Source of the DNA: Arcuatula senhousia
Taxonomy: Eukaryota > Mollusca > Bivalvia > Mytilida > Mytilidae
DNA: 64,000 nucleotides
Direction of reading: 5' to 3'
NCBI GenBank assembly: GCA_963971305.1
Contig: OZ020316.1
Location: forward strand, 17,936,745 to 18,000,744
The notes beneath the pieces are model-generated. The model had not been told where the DNA came from and did not search any database. It worked only from the letters and a program-made list of their open reading frames with translations. Positions within the stretch are counted from its first letter, which is position 1. Each line of letters begins with the position of its first letter. Of the stretch, positions 39,977-51,000 are shown one piece after another. The position numbers and the translations under genes were made by a program.

Positions 39977-41270
39977 CTAAGGCCCTTGTGACCGAATAGA
40001 GGATGTACCAGCACCAAGTGAACCAATGAAATGTTCTCTCCCTGGATCGTAAGGTTGACGCTTTGTGTGATTCTGCCTTTCCTTATCACTAAAGGTCTTG
40101 ACTTCCTTGGTTTGAAGGTCATTTTTGCCAACGATGCTGTTTCCTCCAGTGCTTTTAGTATCCATCTAGCCTGGATGTGGGTGTCTGTTGTTAAGGCAGA
40201 TCGTCCATAAAGCCTCTACTTGGTCGTTGTCTGATGTTGCTACATGTGTTTGGTCCCCAGGTTTCCCTCTCTCCAGCCTTGATGATCATATTCATGCCCA
40301 TAACAAACAGGATCACTGAGATTGTACATCCTGTTACAATACCTTTCTGAAGTCTTTGCCAAGATGTTGTGAAGTTATTGGTTGTAAACCGTATGTGTAT
40401 GCCGCTGCAGTAGCTCTTGATCATCTGTTGGAAGTGTTCCGGTATATGGTGGTGTCCATCTGTAAGGGACGGACCATTTAACTTGAAGGGGGGCCATGGT
40501 TTTTTGTTTTGGCCAGAATTTTTTTTTGTGAATGCGTCATGACAGAATTTTTATTTTTTGAAAGCGTCGCGACAGAATATTTTTTTTAATTATTAGCATT
40601 ATTTTATATGGCAGAAATTCTTCTTCAGGATATTTCTTTTTCTTACCCTCTGCTGCCAAATATTTTTTTCATCAAAAATCATTTTCAAAATATTTTTTTC
40701 ATCAAAAATCATTTTCAAAATATTTTTTTTTAGGAAAAAACCAAGGCCCCCCTTTCAAGTTAAATGGTCGGTCCCTAACAGGGTGTGCGGAATGGTACCA
40801 TAGGTGTTGGCCAAGTATAACCATAACTTAAAATTGTGAGATCTTTCTTGTTTGATTTCGCTTCTTGAATCAGCTGGGTTATGATGCTAGTGTGTTCAAT
40901 GCACCCAGAGAAACAGACACTCCTCCTTTCTGCACTGAAGTGTCGACGTATTGGTTTGCAGTAATGTATGTTGTCATTCTTTTCGCTAGTAGAGAGAAGA
41001 AGAGTTTCCCCTTTACATTCAATAGTGAGATGGTTCGAAACTGGTTTATCCCTTCTGACTTCTCCTTCTTTGGGACAAAGCATCCTTCAGCGTTTTGCCA
41101 ACAAGATGGAATCTTCCCTTTCCTCCAAACTATCTTCAATAACTTCCATAGATGTTTCAGGATCTTTGGACATCTCTTGTACACCTTATATGGGATGCCA
41201 CTGGGACCTGGTGTTGATGCTGCCCTCGCTTTCTGAACAATCTCTTTCACTTCCTTGAATGATGGTTGAC
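39977..41270 (-). pseudogene. Reverse transcriptase core of non-LTR element, inverted segment
   Basis: Read on the minus strand from 41268 down: QPSFKEVKEIVQKARAASTP, GPSGIPYKVYK, WQNAEGCFVPKK and NQFRTISLLNVKGKL (to about 40879). After the MITE insertion come LQKGIVTGCTISVILF and the catalytic FMDD (about 40191-40424). Then WILKALEET-like sequence and a GEN/GREH block reach about 40027. The order is that of non-LTR RT fingers, palm and start of thumb. The frame is broken in several places, so this is a dead copy. The flanking domains lie on the other strand. Confidence 0.78.
40465..40777. mobile_element. GGACCATTTAACTT MITE inserted in the RT pseudogene
   Basis: The ends are AGGGACGGACCATTTAACTT and the complementary AAGTTAAATGGTCGGTCCCT, flanked by TAA on both sides. 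Interior T-rich with ATATTTTTTTC and CAGAAT motifs, matching the family at 6268-6532 on the opposite strand. Confidence 0.82.
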
Positions 41271-42190
41271 CATCATTGGGAATCCTATCAAGTGCATAGG
41301 GAAATGGTTTGATGACACTCTTGGAGATAAGGCTAACATCAAGAGAATAGAGCAGCAAGTATGTGAAGGGATGAAAAAAAATAGACAAGACTGGGCTACC
41401 CGGAAAATTCAAGGCTGGGATATACCAACATGGCCTCTTGCCACGCTTATCTTGGTCACTGATGCTGTACGAAGAAGCAACAACAACAGTAGAGAAGCTT
41501 GAGAGAACTGTTACCAAACATCTAAGGAAATGGTTTGGAGTACCTCCAAGCTTCACCTCAATAGGACTGTATAGCAGAACTGCAAAACTTCAACTACCTT
41601 TAACATCAATTGTAGAAGAATTCATGACCAGCAAAGCCAGTCTTGTGAAGACACTGAAGGAATCCAGGGATAACAAGGTACGATCAGCAGGAGTAGAGAC
41701 AAGAACAGGAAAGAAGTGGTCAGTATCTACAGCAGTAGACAAGGCAGAGAGCAGACTGAAGCACAAAGATATTGTCGGAACAGTGGCGGTAGGAAGGCAA
41801 GGTTTGGGTACAACCAAGAGCAGTTACTGGAAGAAAGCAGACAAATCAGAAAGACGAAGCATGGTCCAGAGGGAGAAAAGAGCCAGAGAAGAAGATCGGC
41901 AAGTGAAAGCAGTACAGATTGGAACTCAGGGAGCATGGACAAAGTGGGAAACAGATCGACGTTCTCTATCTTGAGCCGACATCTGGATATACCCACAATT
42001 CCAACTACAGTTTCTCCTGCGTTAAGTTTATGATCTGCTTCAAACACCATCAAACCTTCACAGATGGGACCTCATTGAAACACCAGACTGTCCATTATGC
42101 GGACAAAGACGGACTTTACAACATATCTTGTCCTCTTGTCAGGTGGCTCCTTACCTAGGGGAGATACACCTGCCGACACAATGAAGTCCT
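41266..42190 (+). pseudogene. Non-LTR element, RT thumb and linker region
   Basis: Frames at 41266-41502 (IIGNPIKCIGKWFDDTLGDK) and 41438-41974 (LERTVTKHLRKWFGVPPSF, SIGLYSRTAKLQLPLTSIVE) are consecutive pieces of one protein split by a frameshift near 41450. They are typical of the region after the RT in RLE-type non-LTR elements. Basic residues predominate toward the end. Confidence 0.65.
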
Positions 42191-42289
42191 TAGAGAGGTA
42201 GCAGACACAATTGAGAGACAGCGGAAGAATTAGAACTTGCAGACCAAAACCAAACCTAGGCAGATAAGTTTTGTGAAGGACGGCGAAAC

Positions 42290-42734
42290 AAAAGCAAAGA
42301 TGGAAAGAAAGAAGTTAAGAGTGATGGACCAAGCTAATGACTGAAAGCTGTCGGTACACCAAGAACATCAACTGACATTCCCTGAGATCATTCCAACCAA
42401 TCTCAGAACAGACATTGTACTTAGGTCTCAAGGGACCAAGAAAATCGTTATAGTAGAGTTGACAGTGCCATGGGAGGAAAGATGTGCAGAAGCCCATGAC
42501 AGAAAGAGAACAAAATACGATCCTTTGCTGACGGAGTGTAGAGAGAGAGGATGGCAGACTTGGAGCTATCTGATAGAGGTCGGATGTAGAAGCTTTCTAT
42601 CCCAGTCAGTGTGGAGAATGTTAACAGGGGTAGGAGTAACAGGACACAACAGAAGTTCAGCAGTTCAGAGGATGACACAGGCAGCAGAGAGAGCATCATG
42701 CTGGGTGTGGATGAAGAGAGACACCAGTAGCTAG
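42290..42734 (+). pseudogene. Non-LTR element copy B, endonuclease region
   Basis: Closely matches copy A at 38335-38760 (TVPWEERCAEAHDRKRTKYD, ECRERGWQTWSYLIEVGCRS). Compared with copy A, the RPD motif is RTD and a TGG has become TGA near 42343. It is therefore defective on sequence grounds. Confidence 0.7.
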
Positions 42735-42893
42735 AAACCCACAACCAACGCGCAGTGACTGATCACCACTGTGGACCCCTATCCTGAGAGTGTACCAAGC
42801 TAGGGGTCGAAATACACTATGAGGGATGGCCTCGGCTGAGGACGTTGGCGGTGCAGCAGATAGAACATCACAGCTGTATGTAAGTAACTACAC

Positions 42894-43556
42894 TCATTGT
42901 TTTAAACCTAGTGATAATTTTATCGCAAATCTTCATAAAGTTGCACACATTATAGATAATTAAGCATACTGTTATACATTGTTAGACAAATAAATCTGTT
43001 ACAATTTTGCTTTACATAATTCTTGTTAGTACGGGCGATAACAACATTAAAATTAATTTAGGATAACCAACAAACCGAAAAATGGAAGACTGCACTGGTT
43101 ATAGTTTGGTACAGGCATTTCAAAAGTACTTGCAGGTTAAACCCTAGGGTCAGTTAACACAAAACACGGTTGTGAAGCTAAGTGATAAATTCAGGAAAAC
43201 AAGCAGCCAAATGACTATCACGAATCACACACCAGTATGATTTTGAAAATCCTTTATGCAAACGATGATTAATTTATACGGTTTAGGAAGTGCTCGAAGA
43301 AAACTGCCGAATTCAGTCAGGTCATTGACGAATCTTAATGAAAGAATTAACAAATGAATATAATATATTCAACAACTTTCAATTAACCAAACGCTAGCAA
43401 CAAACCAGGGCAACAAATAAATTGGCAACTTAAGTACAATTAACGGTCGTTGTCTCGAAAACGACCCAAGAAAAACAAACAAATGCAAAGCATTAAGAGG
43501 TATTCTTATAGTTGTTCAAGGGGGGCGTTTTTTTACAACGAAATGCACATAAGTAA
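42894..43556. other. Non-coding, nothing recognised
   Basis: AT-rich; no reading frame with family features. Confidence 0.4.
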
Positions 43557-43590
43557 AGGGACCGACCATCTTACTTGAAGCGTGGGGATT
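43557..43590. repeat. MITE end fragment
   Basis: GGGACCGACCATCTTACTTG is one end of the MITE family at 6268-6532; no matching second end is seen nearby. Confidence 0.55.
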
Positions 43591-44078
43591 GATGTTTAGT
43601 GCAGAAAAAATATTTATTTTTAACCATTTGTTCTTCTTATATATTAGTTATATTTCTTTAGATATTAGTTATCTTTTATATAAAAGAAACCCTTATTCAG
43701 AATATCTAAACCTCAGCTGTCCAAAACACCTTCAAGATTAGTTTTCGGCCTTAAAACAAATAAAATATGTAAATTGTTAACTTTGAAATATAATTAAACG
43801 TTTAGGAAAGACACTTATAAAACTAAAACCGTCGATTTAGGAATTCAGAGATTGCGAGGTTTTTGACTGTCTTTCTTTCTACACGACAAGTTTGTTTTCA
43901 CACATGCAAATAAGGCTTCTTACAAAAAAAGTTTTTGTATGAACAGCACACAACTACAATTGTTTGGTCTAATAACTAGACATTGTTGGTAATGCCTCCG
44001 CTAGTGCTACATAAACACGGACTTCATTTGACAAATATGAGATAATAGATTACCATAACTCGCCCCTGCAGGGCCCGG
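43591..44078. other. Non-coding, nothing recognised
   Basis: AT-rich; no supported feature. Confidence 0.4.
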
Positions 44079-44530
44079 ATGGCGAAAAGGCAGAGCCTAG
44101 CTTGTCGTAATAGGCGACTTAGGGTCTTAAGATTCTGACGTCAGTGCTCACCCTACAGAGCGACAGAGTGTGTACCCTAGGTTGCTGAATAGGGTGTACC
44201 TCGTCCGCAGGGGTTGTCAGGTCTATAATTCGAAAACCCTGACCGCTGAACACAATAGGCCAACGTGTGTGGAGAGTGCCACGCTTAATGCACGTAAAAG
44301 ACCCCTTTGTGGACCGCCAAGTAGTGCACCGCATATGCTAAATTTTCCGTCCCTCTTCATGTGGTTGTTCAAAATTTACTGTTTTTATGTTTCCCACTCC
44401 AACCAATATTTCATTTATCATCATCATCATTTCATGTTCAATTTATCATTCTCATCATGTCCATCGCCTTTAAATAACCTAGAGTGTTGCAAGGACGTAA
44501 AACACAAACTCTCTCACTCACTTACCATAA
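44079..44530 (+). repeat. Retroposon-like repeat (possible SINE or LINE 3' end)
   Basis: This GC-richer island has GAGAGTGCCACGCTTAATGC followed by ACGTAAAAGACCCC, and ends GTGTTGCAAGGACGTAAAAC then ACAAACTCTCTCACTCACTT. Similar wording is frequent in molluscan retroposon tails, from general knowledge. No clear tRNA-like A/B boxes were confirmed. Only one copy is in this window. Confidence 0.35.
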
Positions 44531-45016
44531 CTCTTTCATGTCCTTTTTAAAACTTAATTTGAAGAAAAACACAAAAAGTTACAATATTTGTATTGGATAC
44601 CTTAAATTTATGAAAATCAATTCAATGAACGGTATCATTGTTTTCTACCATAGAATTGTTCGTTAAACAAACAAAATCAAACTATGTCATGTTGGAACTC
44701 TGTGGAATGTGATATCCCGTGTCGGGTACATGTACTATTATTTCCCCAAATTGTTTATAATGTGGTTTTCTTATTTTAATTACCGACAGCTAAATTTTAA
44801 GATTCTGTAGCCACACGATATTGCTGAGCTGTAACATGTGTAAGCAGGATTGATGAACATTTTACAACAAGCCTTTAAAAATGAAGAGTAATTAAATGTG
44901 TTTGTGTAATTTTTTATCTCATACTTCTTACTGAATAATTCACACAAAAACCATTATATGTATACATTATGTATATAGGTTTCCCAATAGTCATCCCCTA
45001 ACCTAAGGATAACAGT
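44531..45016. other. 3' flank of the minus-strand secreted gene, nothing recognised
   Basis: AT-rich. It would contain the polyadenylation signal of the minus-strand gene; none stood out. Confidence 0.4.
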
Positions 45017-48000
45017 CTAAAAGTCAGTGGGTAACAAATGGCTATATATTGTATTTCCAAGATGTCGGCTCACGTCGTCTAAATTAAAACGAAAGTTTTC
45101 CAGTTTCACACCATCCTCGTTCAATGCTGATGAATTGAAGATGCAAGTACATTCTTCTATGTTACCTTTCATGTACCTATTAGTAGTACTGCCGTATTTG
45201 TTACTACCAAACAAATAAAGTGGTGATCCGTCTTTTGAAAACAAATCAAATGCAAAGAGTCCGCCAGCTACTTCCTTATGCCAGTTATGCTTAGGTCGTT
45301 GGATCTTTGCGGTAAACCTTGTAAGTCCATCGACCTCTTTGCGGCTGATTTTGTATTTAAACTTATTCATTGGGTACTGGTCTTGAAAATTTTCTGGAAA
45401 ATATTTAAGGTAGGTATAAACTTTCATTTCGACGTCCTTAGACATGTTAGATGGGGATTTGACCAGAATATGGAAATTGATTCCTCCTGACTGATAGTTA
45501 ACTAGCACAGTTAACTCTTCTTTATTTTTACAAACTGCAAAAAAATAATAAAAATGTTAATACCATTTCCTTTTTACAAATCTTGAAGCTTTAAAGCACT
45601 CTAAACATTGTACTTGTCATGACAATTAGGCACGGACCATTTGATTTTCTGGGGGGGGGGGTGGTGGGGTTATTGCTTTCGTCTGTTCACTGATTTTGGG
45701 AAGTAATATGATAAAACATTCATAGACTTTGATATCAGTGAATACCGGTTTTATCTATCAACCTTGCCGTTGGTTCGATGAATATAATTTGATTCGGGTT
45801 GATACAACCTGCTATTATATGACGAAAATTATCTTGATTTTGATTGGCCTAGGATGTCATGAGAAGTATTACCCAGAGAGTATATTAACCATGTTAACCC
45901 CAAAGTAGTTGATAATAAACTGATAAAAAATTGACTTTTGAGTCGCTAAAAATAGAATATTTATCACGTGTCAGTCGTAAGGAATAGAATTATAACGTAA
46001 TGAGGTGAACTTATGACTTCATTTATCAAGATATCGATTGGTTATTCTAAATCTGTTCTTCTTGTTGGAATTGTTTTATTATCCTGTCTTTTTATAAATA
46101 CGGTTTGACTTTGTTAAACACTTTAATCAAGGTTTAATCAACACTTTAATCAAGACACGTTTTACATGTTGTCTGTTTTTGTCCCGTTCTTGTTGGTGTT
46201 TACTGGTTTTGTCTCTGCCCTTTCGAACTTTTGACATTCGGATACCCCATTGGTGTAATGTATTAATAGATTAGCCTATGAATGCAAGTGGGCGGAGCGA
46301 TAGTTCACGTGCTGTATGCATGCTCTGTGTTCTTGATGTCCATGTAACTATGTAGATTATGAGTTTTAGTAATAGATGTTGTAAAACCAATATGTCGTAT
46401 TTTATACACGAGTTCTAGCCATTACATTGGCGACGAAGATGGAGATTGCTTTTATAAAACTGGATTAAATTCCGTATAAACATTTTTTAGTGAAAAGGAT
46501 TAAATTCCGATATTGCTAATTAGTGATTAAATTCGTAATGGCAGGAAATCTAGACCTCCGTGCACCGGGACCTTTTAAAGTTCTCGGAGAACATACAAAC
46601 TTATCAAAAACGTGGGAACAATATTTAAAGAGATTCGAATATTATCTCAGAGCTACCGGAATAAGTAAAGATGATCAAAAACGTGCGTTACTACTTCATA
46701 TTTCGGGGGAAGAAGTTCAAGACATTGTAGACACATTAAATGACACTGGAACTCGTTACGATGAACTGAAAGCATCACTTACAACGTATTTCAATCCAAA
46801 GAAGCACATTTCGTACGAAAGACATGTATTCCGTAAAGCAGAACAACGCGAAGATGAAATAATTGACAATTTCATAGTTAGACTTTCGAAGCTTGCAGTT
46901 TCTTGCGAGTACGCACCCGATCAAAGGGAGGACATGATCCGAGATCAAGTGGTTGACGGATGCAAATCGACCGACCTCAGAAGGAAGTTTCTAGCCACAG
47001 AAAACCTGACATTGGACAAAGTTCGTAAAATTTCAAGAACGTTTGAACTTGCAACGTCTCACGCTGAGAAAATGGAAAATGGAACAAGCGCACCGACCGA
47101 TTCAAAGGAAGAAGAAGTCAACAAGCTTCAGAGAAAGAAGAGAACTCAATTCAAACCGCGAGGAGCACCAAAAGCGTTCAGCAAACCGTTCGCGTCGCAT
47201 AACCGGCAAAGTTCTACCGCTAAGTGTTACAGGTGTGGAGATATTGGTCATTATGGAAGAGATTGTAGGAAAACGCAAGATGAGAAATGTAGGAAGTGCT
47301 GAAAACCCGGACATTTCGCAAGAGTGTGCAAAACCAAGCAGTTCGGTAGGGTAAATACTATTAATCAATCAAAGGAAAGCGAAAGCGATTCAGAGGATTT
47401 TTTTTCAGTTATTGGAAAGGCGGATGACAATGCATGTATGCTTTTGCAAATAGAAGGTCAGTCAATTAATGTTTTAATAGACTCGGGCTCAACAGTCAAT
47501 GCTATAGATAAGAAAACTTTTCACAAAATAAAAACATCTGAAACATGTGAAACTACCCTTGAGAAAACGAATGCAAAGATATACCCCTACGGCGGTGACA
47601 TTCCAATACCTCTTATCGGCAAATAAAAATTGAGTGTAAAAGTTAACAACGAATCACGTGACATAGAGTTTCAGATTATCAAGGGAAATGGTAAACCGTT
47701 GCTAGGGAGAAGGTCAGCAACAGAGCTAGACCCTACTACACATAGGTTCTTTCAATATCGTAGAAAGGTCAACGACCGAGGAAATAATCGGGTCATATCG
47801 TGACAGATTTGAAGGCTTAGGGAAATTGAAGGATTATAAATTAGAGCTTCATATCAACGAATCCGTTCAGCCCGTTGCGCAAATTGCACGAAAAATACCA
47901 TTCAAAATGAAAAAGCAACTAGAACAAAAGTTAAAAGAGTTAGAAGAGTCAGATGTTATTGAGAAAGTTCAGGGTCCAACTCCGTGGGTATCTCCGTTAG

Positions 48001-51000
48001 TTGTTGTCCCAAAAGCCAATTCTGATATAAGAGTATGCGTAGATATGAGAAGAGCAAATCAGGCTATTCAAAGAGAACGATTCCCTATGCCAAACATTGA
48101 AGACATATTGCAACAAATGAATGGGGCGTCCTTGTTTTCAAGACTCGATTTGAAGCAATCGTTTCATCAAATTGAACTAGATGAGTCGTCCCGATAGATA
48201 ACAACGTTCGTGTGTCACAAAGGACTGTATAGGTACAAAAGGTTGATGTTTGGAATTAATGCAGCACCTGAAATCCACCAGCGTATAATACAGCAAATTT
48301 TGCAAGACATACCAAATTGCAAAAACAACGCCGATGATATCATCATATTTGCAAAATCACAAGAAGAGCATGATCAGACTCTCAAAGCAGTCATGCAAAG
48401 GTTAAGAGAGAAAAACCTGACACTTAACGAAAGCAAATGTGAATTTAACAAAACTAGTTTAAGATTTCTAGGACACAATCTGTCAAAAGATGGCGTCAGA
48501 CCAGACCAGGCCAAAATCGAAGCCGTTAACAGTTTTGTTACTCCAAAGAACCCGACTGAGGTTAAAAGTTTTCTAGGCTTAGTTAACTTTTGCGCGAAAT
48601 ATATTCGTGATTTCGCAACACTTTCCGAGCCGTTGAGAAAGTTAACCAGGAAAGACGTTAAATGGGAATGGAACGAATCCCAGGAAACCGCGTTCGAGAA
48701 GCTTAAGCAAAGTCTCAAAAGTGCCGACGTAATGAGCTACTACAACCAAGATGCAGAAACAAGTCTAATTGTCGACGGAAGTCCGTTTGGAGTTGGCGCA
48801 ATTCTAAACCAAAAACAACCCGATGGAAATGACAAACCAGTCGCATACGCAAGTAGAACATTGTCAGATGTCGAACGACGATATTCGCAAACTGAGCGCG
48901 AAGCGTTGAGTGTATACTGGGCAATTAAGAAATTCGGTATGTACTTGTACGGCATGAACTTTACCGTCTACACAGACCACAAACCGCTTGAAAGGATATT
49001 CACAGCTGTACACGAGGCACCGGCAAGGATTCAAAAGTGGGTACTAGATCTTCAACCACACAACTTCAAAGTGACGTATTTACCTGGCCATTTAAATGCC
49101 GCTGACATATTATCTCGTTCACCAACTACCGAGACAAGTAGCAACAACAATGAAACAGAAGACTTCGTGTGTTACGTTGCGCAAAACGCGATACCGAAAG
49201 CAATGACAATTGACGAAATCAAAGCCGAATCTGAAAATGACAGAACGCTAAGCAAAGTTAGACAATGTATCGAAAACAACAGATGGGAAAAACGAGGTGA
49301 TGTACATCCTTATTACACCGTACGCAAGGATTTGACAGTTTATGGTTCGTTGATATTAAGTAATACCGCAAAAGCTTAGAGCTCGTACATTGAAATTAGC
49401 TCACGAGAGCCATCAAGGCGTTTTCAAAACGAAACAATTAATTCGCGAGAAAGTTTGGTGGCCGAAACTAGACGAAGATGTAGAGGACACCATACGAACG
49501 TGCCAAACTTGTCAATTAATGTCAAACCACCCGCAACCGCCGCCGATTATTCCGACAAAACTTCATGAGAGACCGTGGCAAAAATTAGGAATTGATCTGA
49601 CCGGTCCGTTCACAAACAACGAATATCTGCTAGTAATTGTTGACTATTATTCGCGCTTTCCAGAAGTTGAAATAATTCGTTCGATCACTAGTGCAACAAT
49701 AATCAACAAGTTGAGGAAAATATTCGCTGTACATGGAATATGTTCTGAACTTTTATCAGATAATGGAAGTCAATTCGTGTTCGAAGAATTCAAAGAATTC
49801 CTAAACGAAATGGGAATTGAGCACACACGCGTAACACCGTATTGGGCAAGAGCCAATGGACTTGTGGAAAATTTCAACAAATCGCTGAAGAAAACCATAC
49901 GAGCAGCGCGTGCCGAACAAAAGGATTGGCATACTGAACTTTATACCTTCTTGTTACAGTATCGTTCTACTCCGCATGTAACTACAGGAAAAGCGCCGGC
50001 CGAACTTCTATTCAATCGCGCCGTTACAACGAAGATGCCACAGATGTCAACACAGAAAGCACCACAAACTCTCCGTAACCGAGATAACATTAGAAAGGAA
50101 AGAATGAAACAATATGCAGACAAACGAATGGGACATACTTTTTATAAATTTTATGAAGGACAAAATGCTATAGTTATGAGGAATGATGAAAATAAAATGT
50201 CCAGCCGATACCATGACAAACTTTATAAAGTTATTCGTCAAAAGGGAACAAGTGTCAAACTAAGAGCACCTAATGGACAGACAATTTATCGTAATGTTTC
50301 ACATGTGCGACCTTACTTTGGAATGTACACAAACACACGTGTTGATCGCCGTCAAAACAAAGCTAGACCGATCAGACAAATAAAACCTCCAGAGAGATTT
50401 AATGACTTTGTAAGATAATTTTAGTCGCGACCGTTACACGTGAAGGTCATCTACAGTGCAAAGATCAGTGACTCATTCATGTCTTGTTGTAAGAGAGAGA
50501 GAGAGAATAAATGGCAGTTTTATGACTTTATATTTTCACATGCAAAGATGTTAAGTTACACTTTACTATTAATTTGAATTTTAAATATTTTGATAATTTC
50601 ACATTTATGGACTTTTAAAAGTTAAATAAGATTTTATGTTTATAAAGTATATAAAGTTAAATTTAATTGATAATGCTGTTTTGTATTTCATTCATGAAAG
50701 TTTCTATCTAAAACAAAGGAGGGATGTAATGTATTAATAGATTAGCCTATGAATGCAAGTGGGCGGAGCGATAGTTCACGTGCTGTCTGCATGCTCTGTG
50801 TTCTTGATGTCCATGTAACTATGTAGATTATGAGTTTTAGTAATAGATGTTGTAAAACCAATATGTCGTATTTTATACACGAGTTCTAGCCATTACAATT
50901 GGTACCTCTGCTTCTTTAATTTCCTTCTCGGACATTTCATTATGTTCATTATAAATACCATAAAAATCATAGACCTGTATATCAGAATTTACTATATTAA

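Larger units (their letters stand above)
38931..42893 (+). mobile_element. Non-LTR retrotransposon, copy B, with RT core inverted
   Basis: Plus-strand ends and a minus-strand middle. 39210-39275 has a CxC...H zinc-finger-like start, frame-broken. The DVPAPSEPM segment ends at about 40027. From there to about 41268 the RT reads on the minus strand. At 41266 the plus strand resumes with IIGNPIKCIGKWFDDTL, the RT thumb. The endonuclease is at about 42290-42734. The 3' end CAGCTGTATGTAAGTAACT (42872-42890) matches copy A. Many stops and frameshifts. A MITE is inserted at 40465-40777. Confidence 0.75.
46254..50897 (+). mobile_element. Ty3/gypsy LTR retrotransposon, complete but defective, copy 2 (4644 bp)
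   Basis: Both LTRs (173 bp), primer-binding region, gag-pol remnants, polypurine tract and 5-bp target duplication are present. It inserted in a PLE tail that lies in intron 2 of the minus-strand secreted gene, in antisense orientation to that gene. The LTRs differ at about one base, so insertion is recent. Even so, the coding region has four breaks shared with copy 1, plus one private stop in protease. It was probably mobilised in trans by intact relatives. Confidence 0.95.

Noticed and set aside
41727..42053. 108- and 105-codon frames on both strands over the non-LTR thumb region
   Set aside because: Shadow frames of the decayed element; the thumb motifs are in a different frame.
44079..44300. 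Considered as a tRNA or 5S-like gene because of its GC-rich island
   Set aside because: No cloverleaf, no convincing A and B boxes and no T-run terminator could be made out; kept only as a possible retroposon.
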